From: Alteromonas gilva
GTDB lineage: Bacteria > Pseudomonadota > Gammaproteobacteria > Enterobacterales > Alteromonadaceae
DNA: 64,000 nt
Direction: 5' to 3'
Assembly: GCF_028595265.1 (NCBI RefSeq)
Contig: NZ_JAQQXP010000001.1
Coordinates: 1,054,001 to 1,118,000, forward strand
Position numbers and translations under genes: made by a program. Under the pieces are notes generated by a model. It was not told the origin of the DNA. It made no database searches and saw only the letters and a list, made by a program, of their open reading frames with translations. Position 1 is the stretch's first letter. Each line of letters begins with the position of its first letter. Positions 45,777 through 55,728 of this stretch are shown one piece after another.

Positions 45777-47309
45777 TTAGCTCACTGTTAGCGTAACGTT
45801 GACGGCCTTCAAATAGTGACTTTCACGTTCCAGATCTGCAGCCATAATCGGCTTTGAGGCCAGCCAGTCCTCTGGAAATGTTAAGGTCAGGCTGTGCTTA
45901 TCGGCGTCGACACTAAACTCGGGTAAAAAGCTTTCCTGGCGTTTAATATTGAGTAATACACTGACACGTAACACTGCAATTAAACGGCCAATTTCCTCAT
46001 TACTGTATTGGGTAAAAGCAGCCACATCCGGAAGCCGAATTTTTTTACGGTGGAAACGTACCAGTGTTGCAAGTAATTCCTGTTGGGCCTGGTTAAACCC
46101 GGGCATGTCTATATTTTGTAGTATGTACGCCGAGTGGCGTTGTACGCCCCGGGTGTTAATCTGTAAGCCCACTTCATGCAGCAACGCCGCCCAGCCGAGA
46201 ATTGCCGGGTAGTCACTATGATTGAGCTTCCATGGCTGTTGAACAGCACTGAATAAGCGTTTGGTTGTACCGAGCACCAGGTTAGCCTGGGTAGTATCGA
46301 CATCGTACCTGACCGCCAGACTCGCCGCCGTCCGGCCGCGAATATCATTGTTGTGCAGTTCATCTTCCATCTGGTAAAGCACGCCTTCTCGCAGCGCCGC
46401 TGGCGAGTATTCAAGTTCCTCGATTTTTAGCGCTTTGAATATTGCGATGAGCACGCATAATCCGGCGGGAATCACTTTTCGGCGATCCTCACTGATGGCG
46501 GGGTGAGTAAGATTATCGATATGACCGGCGTCAATAAACTGCTTCATAACCTGCTTAAGGGCTTTTAAGGTCACAGGCACTTGCATGCCAGATTCGTTGT
46601 CAGTTTTTTGTACCAGATTGTACAGGGTTTTAATGGTGCCAGAGGTGCCTAAACAATGCTGCCAGGCTAAACGGCGGTAACGCTCTTCTATGGGCTCCAT
46701 TTGTTGTTCGGCAGCGGTGATTGCCCGCTCAAACGCTTTTGCTTTGAGTTCGCCGTTGGCGAAAAACCGCTGCGTAAAGCTCACGCAACCCATTTGCAAA
46801 CTACGGCATAGTTTTGATGTGAGTCCCTCACCGATTATAAATTCGGTTGAGCCACCACCGATATCCACGACCAATCGTTGACCGTTGTCATGATTGGTAT
46901 GCGCCACCCCCGAGTAAATCAGGCGGGCTTCCTCAGGCCCGGAAATCACTTCAATCGGGTAGGGCATGATTTCCAGCGCAGCAGAAATAAACCGATTGGC
47001 ATTAACGGCTTTACGCAGCGTGTAGGTAGCTACAATACGCACCGAGTCAGGCTCGAAACCCTCCAGGCTTGCGGCAATAATACGCAGGGTTTCAAGGCCT
47101 CGCTCCATGGCTTCGTCAGACAATACATTTTTGCTGTCCAAACCTTCTGCAAGTCTCACTTTTTGTTTAACGCGGTGCAGTATTTGCACCGAGCCTGCGA
47201 CAATACGGGCCACCACCAGGTGAAAACTGTTAGAGCCAATATCCAACGCGGCAACTTTGCTGGATTCGCGGCTGTCTACACTATCGAGTGACTCATGCTG
47301 GGTTGTCAT
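45777..47309 (-). CDS. ppx: Exopolyphosphatase Ppx
   Basis: A 510-residue ASKHA-fold phosphatase: ALDIGSNSFHLVVARI at the N-terminus, VVDIGGGSTEFIIG near 160, and a C-terminal HD-like region. It releases phosphate from polyphosphate ends and may act on pppGpp. The start overlaps the ppk stop by four bases. Confidence 0.95.
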   Translation of the reverse strand: MTTQHESLDSVDSRESSKVAALDIGSNSFHLVVARIVAGSVQILHRVKQKVRLAEGLDSKNVLSDEAMERGLETLRIIAASLEGFEPDSVRIVATYTLRKAVNANRFISAALEIMPYPIEVISGPEEARLIYSGVAHTNHDNGQRLVVDIGGGSTEFIIGEGLTSKLCRSLQMGCVSFTQRFFANGELKAKAFERAITAAEQQMEPIEERYRRLAWQHCLGTSGTIKTLYNLVQKTDNESGMQVPVTLKALKQVMKQFIDAGHIDNLTHPAISEDRRKVIPAGLCVLIAIFKALKIEELEYSPAALREGVLYQMEDELHNNDIRGRTAASLAVRYDVDTTQANLVLGTTKRLFSAVQQPWKLNHSDYPAILGWAALLHEVGLQINTRGVQRHSAYILQNIDMPGFNQAQQELLATLVRFHRKKIRLPDVAAFTQYSNEEIGRLIAVLRVSVLLNIKRQESFLPEFSVDADKHSLTLTFPEDWLASKPIMAADLERESHYLKAVNVTLTVS

Positions 47310-49378
47310 TTATCTGTTTCAGCCTGTTTTAAATATGAATATATCTCTTCCTGAGAACGCAGCTTTTTGCGATTTCCACGCTTAACATAGAGGTTTAGGT
47401 GGTCTTTGTCGATAACCCGCGCTTTGAGGGTATCCTTAAACTGAATTTCCATAATATCAACAATCCGTTGCTGTAGAGCAGGATCGTATATTGGCGCGCC
47501 TACCTCAATACGATTATCCATGTTGCGGGTCATCCAGTCAGCCGAGGAGATAAATACCTTTCGGTTGCCACCGCCATTAAAAATCATCACGCGGGGGTGC
47601 TCAAGGAAACGGTCAACAATTGAGGTGATGGTAATGTTTTCACTCAGGCCCGGAATCCCCGGCCGCAGACAGCACATACCGCGCACAATGCCGCGAATTT
47701 TAATACCGGCCTGACTGGCGCGGTATAAATCATCAATCAGCTCTTTGTCTTCCAGGTTGTTAATTTTAAATGTGATGGCCGCTTCGTGGCCTTCCTTCAA
47801 AAACTGTATTTCCTGGCGAATGAGGGATTGTATTTTGGTCCGTGCGTTTAACGGTGAAATTTGCAGGTGCTGAAATTTATAGCGGCGATACGGGTAGTTG
47901 ATTAAGTCAAATACCGCATTCCCTTCTTCGGCCATTTCCTGATTCTTGGTAAACAGGCTGAAGTCAGTATAAATCTTGGCAGTTTTCTCGTTAAAGTTAC
48001 CCGTACCGAAGTGCGCATAGTGCATTAATTTGCCGCGTTCCTCGCGTGACACTATACATAATTTAGAGTGGATCTTTAGCGAAGGTACGCCCAACACAAC
48101 CCGTATACCGGCGTCAGTCATGCGTTTAGACCATTCAATATTGGCCTCTTCATCAAAACGGGCGCGCAGTTCTACCACCACGGTCACTTTTTTACCGTTA
48201 TCAACCGCATCAATTAATGAACTGACAATGCGCGATTGACTGGCTACCCGGTAGATGTTCAGACGGATGGATTTAACATTAGGGTCAAACGCCGCCTGAC
48301 GCACAAACTCAGTAAAGTGTAAAAAACGATGATAGGGGTAATACAACAGGATATCGTGGGCTGAAATGGCATCAAATACCGTGTTGTAACGGGAAAAGTC
48401 ACGGCTATCAATCGCCGGTAGTTTACTGTTTTCGAGATAATCACGCCCAACATTGGGGAAGCCAATAAAGTCTTTAAAATTACGATAGTTGCCCGCGGCA
48501 TTGAGGGTATCAAGCTTGGTTACCTTAAGCCGCTTCTGCAGATCCTCGACCATGTCCTGGGGCATATCCTGATCGTGGATAACCCGCACGGGCTCAGCGA
48601 TGAGGCGCTGTTTCATACTTTCGGACATTTTTTCTACGTAACTTTCGTCAATCTCGTCGTTAATTGAGTATTCGGAGTCGCGGGTCATTTTAAATGAATA
48701 CGATTCGAGCGTATCAAACTTTACAAATCCGCGAAACACGTCTTCAATCGACAGCTGGATCATGTCATCGAGCAGTATTATATGTTTGTTTTTACGGCTT
48801 TTTTCTGGCGGAATAAGGTGAAAACGCGAAATCTCTGAAGTAGGGATCTGCAGCGCAGCAAAGCGCGGGTTACGACCTTCACGTCGCAAAGCGACATATA
48901 AGTACACGGCTGTGCCATTTAAGCGGCTGAGCAGGTCGGTTTTTTTATCGATTAGAACCGGTGCAATATGGCGCAGTACTTTATTGACAAAATAGTTACG
49001 CACCCAGTTACGCTGGTAGTCGTTAAGCTGGTGCTTTTGCAATATATGAATATTGTAGCGGGCCAGATTTTTAACTACCTGGTTATGGATCTTGTCGAAT
49101 TTTTTAGACAGCTCACTGACTTTCTTTTGTATTTCGAACATCAACTGACGCTGACGCCGGCCTTCTTCTTCGTTATCTTCATTGTGAGCAATAAGAATGA
49201 GCCGTTTAACATCGGCTACCCGGACCCGGAAAAACTCGTCCAGATTATTCGAATAAATACCTAAAAATCGCAGGCGCTCTACGGCTGGGTTATTTTCGTC
49301 GGCGGCTTCCTGCAGCACACGCTCGTTAAATGACAGCCAGCTGAGTTCCTTGGGGTAGTATAAATCGGTTGGTTCCAT
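47306..49378 (-). CDS. ppk: Polyphosphate kinase Ppk1
   Basis: A 690-residue enzyme making polyphosphate from ATP. N-terminal YYPKELSWLSFNERVLQEA, catalytic region SLKIHSKLCIVSREERG (His auto-phosphorylated in the family), then YAHFGTGNFNEKTAKIYTD. Co-transcribed with ppx, and close to the pst and pit genes, making a phosphate-handling neighbourhood. Confidence 0.97.
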   Translation of the reverse strand: MEPTDLYYPKELSWLSFNERVLQEAADENNPAVERLRFLGIYSNNLDEFFRVRVADVKRLILIAHNEDNEEEGRRQRQLMFEIQKKVSELSKKFDKIHNQVVKNLARYNIHILQKHQLNDYQRNWVRNYFVNKVLRHIAPVLIDKKTDLLSRLNGTAVYLYVALRREGRNPRFAALQIPTSEISRFHLIPPEKSRKNKHIILLDDMIQLSIEDVFRGFVKFDTLESYSFKMTRDSEYSINDEIDESYVEKMSESMKQRLIAEPVRVIHDQDMPQDMVEDLQKRLKVTKLDTLNAAGNYRNFKDFIGFPNVGRDYLENSKLPAIDSRDFSRYNTVFDAISAHDILLYYPYHRFLHFTEFVRQAAFDPNVKSIRLNIYRVASQSRIVSSLIDAVDNGKKVTVVVELRARFDEEANIEWSKRMTDAGIRVVLGVPSLKIHSKLCIVSREERGKLMHYAHFGTGNFNEKTAKIYTDFSLFTKNQEMAEEGNAVFDLINYPYRRYKFQHLQISPLNARTKIQSLIRQEIQFLKEGHEAAITFKINNLEDKELIDDLYRASQAGIKIRGIVRGMCCLRPGIPGLSENITITSIVDRFLEHPRVMIFNGGGNRKVFISSADWMTRNMDNRIEVGAPIYDPALQQRIVDIMEIQFKDTLKARVIDKDHLNLYVKRGNRKKLRSQEEIYSYLKQAETDK

Positions 49379-49486
49379 ATTAATAAATCGCTATTTCTAC
49401 AGAGATAAAAAGGCGTTAATGTGCCAGCCAAGTGTGACAGGCTGTTGACGATATAAAGGCCTTGTAAGGCCCTGGTTATTTTTGCG

Positions 49487-49993
49487 TCAAAGAGTGGTAG
49501 TAATATCGACCACCAAATCGTTAGCCACTGCCTCAAGGGCATCTTTAACGTCATCCTGATTTACCTCTGCCGGTACTTTAACCTGCAGGCGGGCTTTAAA
49601 CATTTCACTGCCCCAGTTAGGCGCACTTTCGCAGGTGGAATCAAAGTGCATAATGTTAAGGCTGAACCGGTGCAATACGCTGGTGATCTCCTGCACAATG
49701 CCAGGCTGGTCATTCCCCATGACCTCAATAGTGAGCAAATCATGAGCGGTATCGCTGGTTTCGGACACCGACTGCGACTGAACCTGTAATCCCTCCAGGG
49801 CGTTTAACGCTGTAATTAAGTCCTGATGCTTATCACCTGGTACCCGAGCTTCAACAAAGCCGGCAAACTGACCGGCCATATGGGCAAAGCTGCTGCCTTG
49901 CCAGTTACCGCCATATTCGTATACTTTCTTAGCAACGGCATCCACCAGACCGGGCCGGTCTTTACCGATAATCGTGAAGATGACAGGCTTCAT
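49487..49993 (-). CDS. GcvR-like protein with two ACT domains
   Basis: A 168-residue protein of two ACT domains (about 4-75 and 88-160), with IIGKDRPGLVDAVAKKVYEY and VMGNDQPGIVQEITSVLHRF. This is the GcvR type; in E. coli GcvR binds glycine and antagonises GcvA at the glycine-cleavage operon. No gcv gene is nearby, so the target is inferred. Confidence 0.85.
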   Translation of the reverse strand: MKPVIFTIIGKDRPGLVDAVAKKVYEYGGNWQGSSFAHMAGQFAGFVEARVPGDKHQDLITALNALEGLQVQSQSVSETSDTAHDLLTIEVMGNDQPGIVQEITSVLHRFSLNIMHFDSTCESAPNWGSEMFKARLQVKVPAEVNQDDVKDALEAVANDLVVDITTTL

Positions 49994-50145
49994 CCTCTTA
50001 CTCCTTTGTTATTGCTTCCTGCGTGATAAAGCGCGGCTTTAGGTACAGGAATTTAATAGAATTGGTGCAACTTTCACTTGATCTTAAAATATCACAACTT
50101 ACACTGCTGGGCAGTGCAATTTCACGTAAATCGTGGTTCTAAATC

Positions 50146-52296
50146 ATGAATGTAGCAGCTCAACAGGCAAGTATCCTCAAAAAGCGCTATCGCCGCGATA
50201 AAATCGCCCGGTATGTGATCACCGCTTTTGGGTTTGTTGTGCTGCTGACCATGGTAATTCTTATATGGCATTTGTTTACTCAGGCTTCCGGGGTTATAAA
50301 GACCCCCAGTGTTAAAGCACAACATCAGGTTGCCGCGCCCGAACAAGGGAAGTTTTTATACGTTGGCGATGTCAGCAATGGCCAGGCGGCGTTAGTTGCC
50401 GGCCAGGAATGCGGGATTTGGTTGGCGCGAATGCACGACAACCAGTTGACTGCGCGCGACTCGGTTCGTCGTCCCTGCTCTCATACATTAGGTGCAGTCA
50501 CGTCATACGGGCAAGCATATGTGACTGATGTTTCTGCATCAGGTCAGGTAAGACTGCTTCCTGTGCCACCCGCTAACAGGCCTTTGCAGCACAACAGAGT
50601 TGTTGAGCCTGCTGTGGCCAGCGAAATTTCTTTTGCACTGCCCGCAGGACTCTGGGAGCGGCAGCTAGGCTGGCAGTTAACAATGGGCAAACGCTGGATT
50701 GTCATGCAGGTAGAGACAGCTGACAGCCAAATTATCCAGTGGATCAACCGCGATAATCCTGCGCAAATTATCCGTCACGAGTATGCGGCAACGCAGCGTA
50801 TAGTCATGTTGCCCGATACCAGCCAAATTGTATTAATTAACGGCGCAACGCTCACATTTGTGGATCAGTATGACCAGCGTTTAGATCAGGTAACGCTTGA
50901 GCACGATATTACCTGGGCAGACACCATCGTTAAAAATCGCTCGCTGTATGTAGGGTTGTCCGATAATACCCTGATGCGGCTCAGTGTTTACAACCAGGCC
51001 GGTGTTTTGCGCTATCAGCCTACCTATACGCTTTCGTTGCAAGCTGGCGAACGTCCGCTGGCGATGGCCTCTCATGCCAGTACCAATGGCCTGGCCTTAG
51101 TTACTGACCAGCATCAGCTATTGCTTATAAACCGGGTCAGCGGCGACATCGTTCAACGCATCCCGCTGGCAATCCAGCCCACTGGCGTAAGCTGGTTCGA
51201 CTCGCGGTTATATGTCTATGGCGGTAATAATTATCTGCAAATGAACATTAATGATATGGGCGGCCTGACCACGTTTAACAGTTTGTTCGCGCCACAAGTT
51301 TACGAGGGGTATCCCAACGCCGATCAGATCTGGCAAACCAGCAGCGCCACCGACTACCAGGAAACTAAAATGAGTTTGATGCCGTTGCTGATTGGCAGTT
51401 TAAAAGCCTCGTCACTGGCATTGTTGATTGCTATTCCGCTGGCTTTTGGTGCGGCTGTCTATACGGCTTATTTTGCCCAGTCGCGGGTGCGTGACAGTTT
51501 GAAACCCACCATTGAGATGCTCGAAGCCGTGCCCTCGGTGTTGATTGGCTTTATTGCCGCCATCTGGCTGGCACCGCTGGCAGAACGGTTTTTATTTTCG
51601 TTTGCAGTGTTTCTGGTCACCTTGCCCGTGATGTTATTACTGATTGCGTTGGTACAGCACCGCATTGCCGAAAGCTTAAGTGGCAAATTGCAAACCTTTG
51701 CCGAAGTGTTGTTTCCAACGCTCGGCATTTTGTTATTTGGTTATGTCTGTGTGGTGTGGGCGCCGGAATTGCTTTTATTGTGGCTGGGCCTGGATGATTT
51801 CACCTTCTTTGCGAATGCCTTTGAGGTGCCGGTAGGTAAAACAACTATTTTGGTAGCCATTGCGCTGGGTCTGGCTATTTCGCCGAGCATTTATTCGCTG
51901 GCTGAAGATGCCATAAGTGGAGTGCCAGCGAGTTTAAAGCAAGCGTCTTATGCCCTTGGTGCGACGCGTTTACAAACCTTGCGTCGGGTAGTATTGCACG
52001 TGGCATTACCCGGCATTGTTGCTGCTGTGATGTTAGGCTTTGGACGCGCGTTTGGCGAGACCATGATTGTACTGATGGTGACAGGCAACACGCCTATTGC
52101 CGATTGGGATTTGCTCGCCGGGTTGCGGGCACTCACTGCTAACCTGGCCATTGAACTCCCCGAAGCCGAAGTGGGTAACATTCATTATCAGGTGTTATTT
52201 TTAACTGCTTGTATTCTTTTCAGCTTTACGTTTGTGGTGAATACACTTGCTGAACTGCTGCGGCAGCGGTTGCGTAAGGTTGCTAATTATGGGTAA
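50146..52296 (+). CDS. pstC: Phosphate ABC permease PstC, extended
   Basis: A 716-residue permease, more than twice the size of E. coli PstC (319). After one membrane segment (about 22-45) comes a periplasmic region of about 340 residues with repeating beta strands, propeller-like (for example KNRSLYVGLSDNTLMRLS), then the permease core from about 410 with six segments, ALGATRLQTLRRVVLH and GRAFGETMIVLMVTG. The extended form is common in marine gammaproteobacteria. It starts the cluster; no pstS (binding protein) is present here. Confidence 0.9.
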   Translation: MNVAAQQASILKKRYRRDKIARYVITAFGFVVLLTMVILIWHLFTQASGVIKTPSVKAQHQVAAPEQGKFLYVGDVSNGQAALVAGQECGIWLARMHDNQLTARDSVRRPCSHTLGAVTSYGQAYVTDVSASGQVRLLPVPPANRPLQHNRVVEPAVASEISFALPAGLWERQLGWQLTMGKRWIVMQVETADSQIIQWINRDNPAQIIRHEYAATQRIVMLPDTSQIVLINGATLTFVDQYDQRLDQVTLEHDITWADTIVKNRSLYVGLSDNTLMRLSVYNQAGVLRYQPTYTLSLQAGERPLAMASHASTNGLALVTDQHQLLLINRVSGDIVQRIPLAIQPTGVSWFDSRLYVYGGNNYLQMNINDMGGLTTFNSLFAPQVYEGYPNADQIWQTSSATDYQETKMSLMPLLIGSLKASSLALLIAIPLAFGAAVYTAYFAQSRVRDSLKPTIEMLEAVPSVLIGFIAAIWLAPLAERFLFSFAVFLVTLPVMLLLIALVQHRIAESLSGKLQTFAEVLFPTLGILLFGYVCVVWAPELLLLWLGLDDFTFFANAFEVPVGKTTILVAIALGLAISPSIYSLAEDAISGVPASLKQASYALGATRLQTLRRVVLHVALPGIVAAVMLGFGRAFGETMIVLMVTGNTPIADWDLLAGLRALTANLAIELPEAEVGNIHYQVLFLTACILFSFTFVVNTLAELLRQRLRKVANYG

Positions 52297-53875
52297 GTGG
52301 TCAATTCGTCAGCTGCTCAGTCATCGTCAACAGCAATCGTATGTCATTAATCTGGGGGCGTTCTGCGCCGCCTTGTTAGTGGTTGCACTGGTTTGTCTTT
52401 TGGGGCTCATTACGCTGCGGGGCGTTGATTACTTCTGGCCCCGGCCGGTAGAGAGCATTACCTTTACGTCCCCGACCGGCGAAGTGAAAAACGTTTACGC
52501 ACAAATTGGCGAGCGCCATATCAATAGTGCTCAGCAAAACGCAACTGCCGAAGTGCTGTTTCAGTATTCTGATCAACACCACCCCTATGGTCGTCAGGTA
52601 TTAATTGAAAGCCATAATATGGGGCAGGTGAGTAGCGCGCCGCTGGCGGCCAATATTTTGCTGACCGACGGTACCCGGGTGTTTAGCCAGCCAATTGATA
52701 TTTTGCTGCCGAACGGCGAGAAAGCATCATTGCAACGCTTTCAGGAAGTGCGTGATACCGTCGGTCATATTCGTCAGCAAATAGAATCCTTGCGAGAAAC
52801 AAGACTCGCGCCCATTCACCGTAATCTGGCGCAGCTCGACTTAAAAGAGGTCGAAGCCAATGCGCCGGCCCGCTTGCGGCTTTATGAGTCGTTTGACCAC
52901 TGGCAGCAGGAAGTGTTGCGTTTTGAGACTCAGCTTCGTGAATACCAGCTTCATACACGGTTTAGTGATGGCGCCGAATTTGTGATACCCATCGACAGTA
53001 TTGCCCGGCTCAGCTATCCGGGGCAGCTGGATGTGCTGGGCAAACTCAAGTTGGTCTGGTCGGGGGTTGGTGACTTTCTTACCCAGGCACCCAAACAAGC
53101 CAATACCGCCGGCGGCGTATTTCCGGCCCTGTTTGGTACCGTCCTGATGATATTTGTGATGACCATTCTGGTAACCCCTTTTGGGGTGTTGGCCGCGGTA
53201 TATCTGGTTGAATATGCGCCCAATAACCACTTTACCTCAGTGATCCGTATTTGCGTCAGCAATATGGCCGGTGTGCCATCCATTGTCTACGGCGTTTTTG
53301 GCCTGGGCTTTTTTGTGTATTCCGTGGGTGGCAGTATTGATGAGCTGTTTTTTAGTGACTCGCTGCCAGCGCCTACCATGGGGACTCCGGGCGTATTTTG
53401 GGCGTCACTGACGATGGCTATTCTTACCCTGCCAGTGGTGATTGTGGCAACCGAAGAAGGGCTTAAACGCGTGCCAGAAGGTTTACGGGCCGGCAGCTAC
53501 GCGTTAGGGGCAACCAAACTGGAAACCATCTGGCATACTGTACTGCCCATGGCCAGCCCGGGGATTATGACCGGCGTTATACTCGCCATTGCAAGAGCTG
53601 CAGGAGAAGTCGCGCCACTGATGATGGTCGGTGCGGTTAAGTTTGCGCCGAATCTGCCTTTTGATAGTGAGTTTCCGTATTTTCACCTCGATCGGCAGTT
53701 TATGCATTTAGGGGTATTAATTTACGACGGCGCGTTTCACAGTCAAACAGACGTGCGCAGCGCTTCACTTATGTTTGCCAGCTGTTTATTGTTACTGTTA
53801 GTGGTATTTGTATTAAACATCGTCACGGTTATTTTGCGCCGACGTTTGCGTAAACGCTATTTGAGAGGTTATTAG
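52289..53875 (+). CDS. pstA: Phosphate ABC permease PstA, extended
   Basis: A 528-residue permease, also long for the family (E. coli 296). A first membrane segment (about 20-45) is followed by a periplasmic insertion with a coiled stretch (about 150-220), then the permease core from about 270 with YALGATKLETIWHTVLP and AIARAAGEVAPLMMVG. The ATG at 52289 overlaps the pstC stop by eight bases; the frame extends upstream inside pstC. Confidence 0.9.
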   Translation: MGKWSIRQLLSHRQQQSYVINLGAFCAALLVVALVCLLGLITLRGVDYFWPRPVESITFTSPTGEVKNVYAQIGERHINSAQQNATAEVLFQYSDQHHPYGRQVLIESHNMGQVSSAPLAANILLTDGTRVFSQPIDILLPNGEKASLQRFQEVRDTVGHIRQQIESLRETRLAPIHRNLAQLDLKEVEANAPARLRLYESFDHWQQEVLRFETQLREYQLHTRFSDGAEFVIPIDSIARLSYPGQLDVLGKLKLVWSGVGDFLTQAPKQANTAGGVFPALFGTVLMIFVMTILVTPFGVLAAVYLVEYAPNNHFTSVIRICVSNMAGVPSIVYGVFGLGFFVYSVGGSIDELFFSDSLPAPTMGTPGVFWASLTMAILTLPVVIVATEEGLKRVPEGLRAGSYALGATKLETIWHTVLPMASPGIMTGVILAIARAAGEVAPLMMVGAVKFAPNLPFDSEFPYFHLDRQFMHLGVLIYDGAFHSQTDVRSASLMFASCLLLLLVVFVLNIVTVILRRRLRKRYLRGY

Positions 53876-53879
53876 CACG

Positions 53880-54686
53880 ATGCTGAAACTGTTCGAACGG
53901 GAACAACTGGACTTAGCCAGGTTGTCACCTGAGCAATCTGCTATGGATGTGCGTGACTTGAATTTACGCTTTGGCCAAAAGCATGTGCTGCACAATATTA
54001 CCATGCGTATTCCGAAACACCGTATCACTGCTTTTATAGGGCAGTCGGGGTGTGGCAAGTCGTCGCTGTTAAGCTGTTTTAATCGTATGAACGATCTTAT
54101 TGATACCAGCAAAACTGAGGGTGAAATTATTATCGACGGGCGTGATATCAACAGCAAAAAAGAGAACCTCTCGTTGCTGCGCTCGCAGGTGGGTATGGTA
54201 TTTCAGCGGCCTAATCCCTTCCCCATGAGTGTGTATGAAAATGTGTGTTACGGCTTGCGTTTACAAGGGGTTAAGCAACGCCGCCAGCTTGATGATGCGG
54301 TGGAACAAGCCCTTATCGAAGCAGCACTGTGGGATGAAGTAAAAGATCGTCTTTTTGAACCGGCAACGACCTTGTCAGGCGGACAACAACAGCGCCTGGT
54401 GATTGCCCGGGCGCTGGCATTAAAACCATCGATACTGTTGCTCGATGAACCTACGTCTGCGCTCGATCCGCTCACCACCCTGATCATCGAAGAACTCATG
54501 GCAGAGCTTAAAAAACGCTGCACCATTGTGATTGTCACCCATAATATGCAGCAGGCCGCGCGGGTATCCGATTACACTGCCTTCCTGCACCAGGGCGAGC
54601 TGATTGAGTACAGCGACAGCGATACGCTGTTTACCATGCCCGATAAAAAACAAACCGAAGACTACATTACCGGCCGTTACGGTTAA
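53880..54686 (+). CDS. pstB: Phosphate import ATPase PstB
   Basis: A 268-residue ABC ATPase. Walker A GQSGCGKS (54-61), the PstB hallmark SLLSCFNRMNDL, signature LSGGQQQRLVIARAL, Walker B ILLLDEPTSALDP. Energises PstC/PstA. Four bases after pstA. Confidence 0.97.
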   Translation: MLKLFEREQLDLARLSPEQSAMDVRDLNLRFGQKHVLHNITMRIPKHRITAFIGQSGCGKSSLLSCFNRMNDLIDTSKTEGEIIIDGRDINSKKENLSLLRSQVGMVFQRPNPFPMSVYENVCYGLRLQGVKQRRQLDDAVEQALIEAALWDEVKDRLFEPATTLSGGQQQRLVIARALALKPSILLLDEPTSALDPLTTLIIEELMAELKKRCTIVIVTHNMQQAARVSDYTAFLHQGELIEYSDSDTLFTMPDKKQTEDYITGRYG

Positions 54687-54708
54687 TGCGGAGCACAGGA
54701 ACCCAATA

Positions 54709-55425
54709 ATGCGACAGGTTGAACTTAACACTCATATTTCAGGCCGGTTTAATATTGAACTGGAGAATCTGCGTAATTCGGTTATGGCCATGGGCGGCGA
54801 GGTAGAGCAGCAGTTGACCGACACGTTAAAAGCCATCAACACCAATAATCCCGGCCTGGCCGAAACGGTCATTGTTAACGATCTGAAAGTAAATTCCATG
54901 GAAATTCAGATTGACGAGGAGTGTTTACGGATCATCGCCAAGCGCCATCCCACGGCCAGCGATCTACGCCTTATCATGACCATTTCTAAAGCCATTACCG
55001 ATATTGAACGTATGGGCGACGAAATTGAACGTATTGCCAAGCTGGTTACCCGTAATAAGATCCCCGCATCGGCATCCATCAAAAGCAGCATGCTACAAAT
55101 TGGTCAGCAGGTGAAGGCGATGATGAGCGGTACCTTTGACGCCTTTGCGCGCCAGGACGAAGAGGCTGCTTTGAGTGTTTATGAGCAGGATAATCAAATA
55201 GATAGCGAATATAAAGCGCTGCTGAATTTCACTACGCTGGAAATGGCGCGCTCCAATGATGACATGGAGGACTGGCTGGAGGTGTTGTGGGCATTGCGTT
55301 CGTTGGAGAGAATTGGCGATCGCTGTAAAAATATCTGCGAGTACATCGTGTCGTTAACGCGGGGCCGCGACGTGCGGCACATGCCGCTGGAAAACTTGCA
55401 ACAGAAACTCGATGATCTAAGCTAG
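54709..55425 (+). CDS. phoU: Phosphate signalling protein PhoU
   Basis: A 238-residue PhoU with two helical PhoU repeats (about 20-105 and 120-210), each with the metal-binding EIERI-type motif (RMGDEIERIAKL, RIGDRCKNICEY). It links Pst activity to PhoR/PhoB signalling. ATG at 54709 with AGGA nine bases before; a frame to 54604 lies in pstB. Confidence 0.96.
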   Translation: MRQVELNTHISGRFNIELENLRNSVMAMGGEVEQQLTDTLKAINTNNPGLAETVIVNDLKVNSMEIQIDEECLRIIAKRHPTASDLRLIMTISKAITDIERMGDEIERIAKLVTRNKIPASASIKSSMLQIGQQVKAMMSGTFDAFARQDEEAALSVYEQDNQIDSEYKALLNFTTLEMARSNDDMEDWLEVLWALRSLERIGDRCKNICEYIVSLTRGRDVRHMPLENLQQKLDDLS

Positions 55426-55447
55426 ATAGCGGCAAATTATCAGCCGG

Positions 55448-55465
55448 TTGTCATAAAACTGAAAC
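55448..55465 (+). promoter_or_regulatory. Candidate Pho box upstream of pit
   Basis: TTGTCATAAAACTGAAAC against the PhoB box CTGTCATAAAACTGTCAY: first half 6 of 7, linker AAAA exact, second half 5 of 7. It lies 263 bases before the pit start and just after phoU. Confidence 0.55.
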
Positions 55466-55728
55466 ATTTGGTGCAAAAATGGCCAAACAGTACGAGTGTG
55501 TCCTTAAATTACCGCTAATCGTTAAATTTACCCTTTGGCTGGGCGGCACTTTACGCTATGATTCGCCGCAACCGAAAATAGTAGTATAAAAATCAACCGA
55601 AAATGATGCTTATAGTAACACCGCTGCCAATGCACAGCAGAACAGCAATTTCTGCACAGCCGCAATTGGTACAGTTCGAAACACGACAATTAACGTCAAA
55701 TAGCTAAGCACAACGGGAGCAACTGTCA

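Noticed and set aside
49994..50145. Pho box upstream of pstC
   Set aside because: Only one half-site (CTTTCAC near 50068) is present and the second half does not match, so I do not call it.
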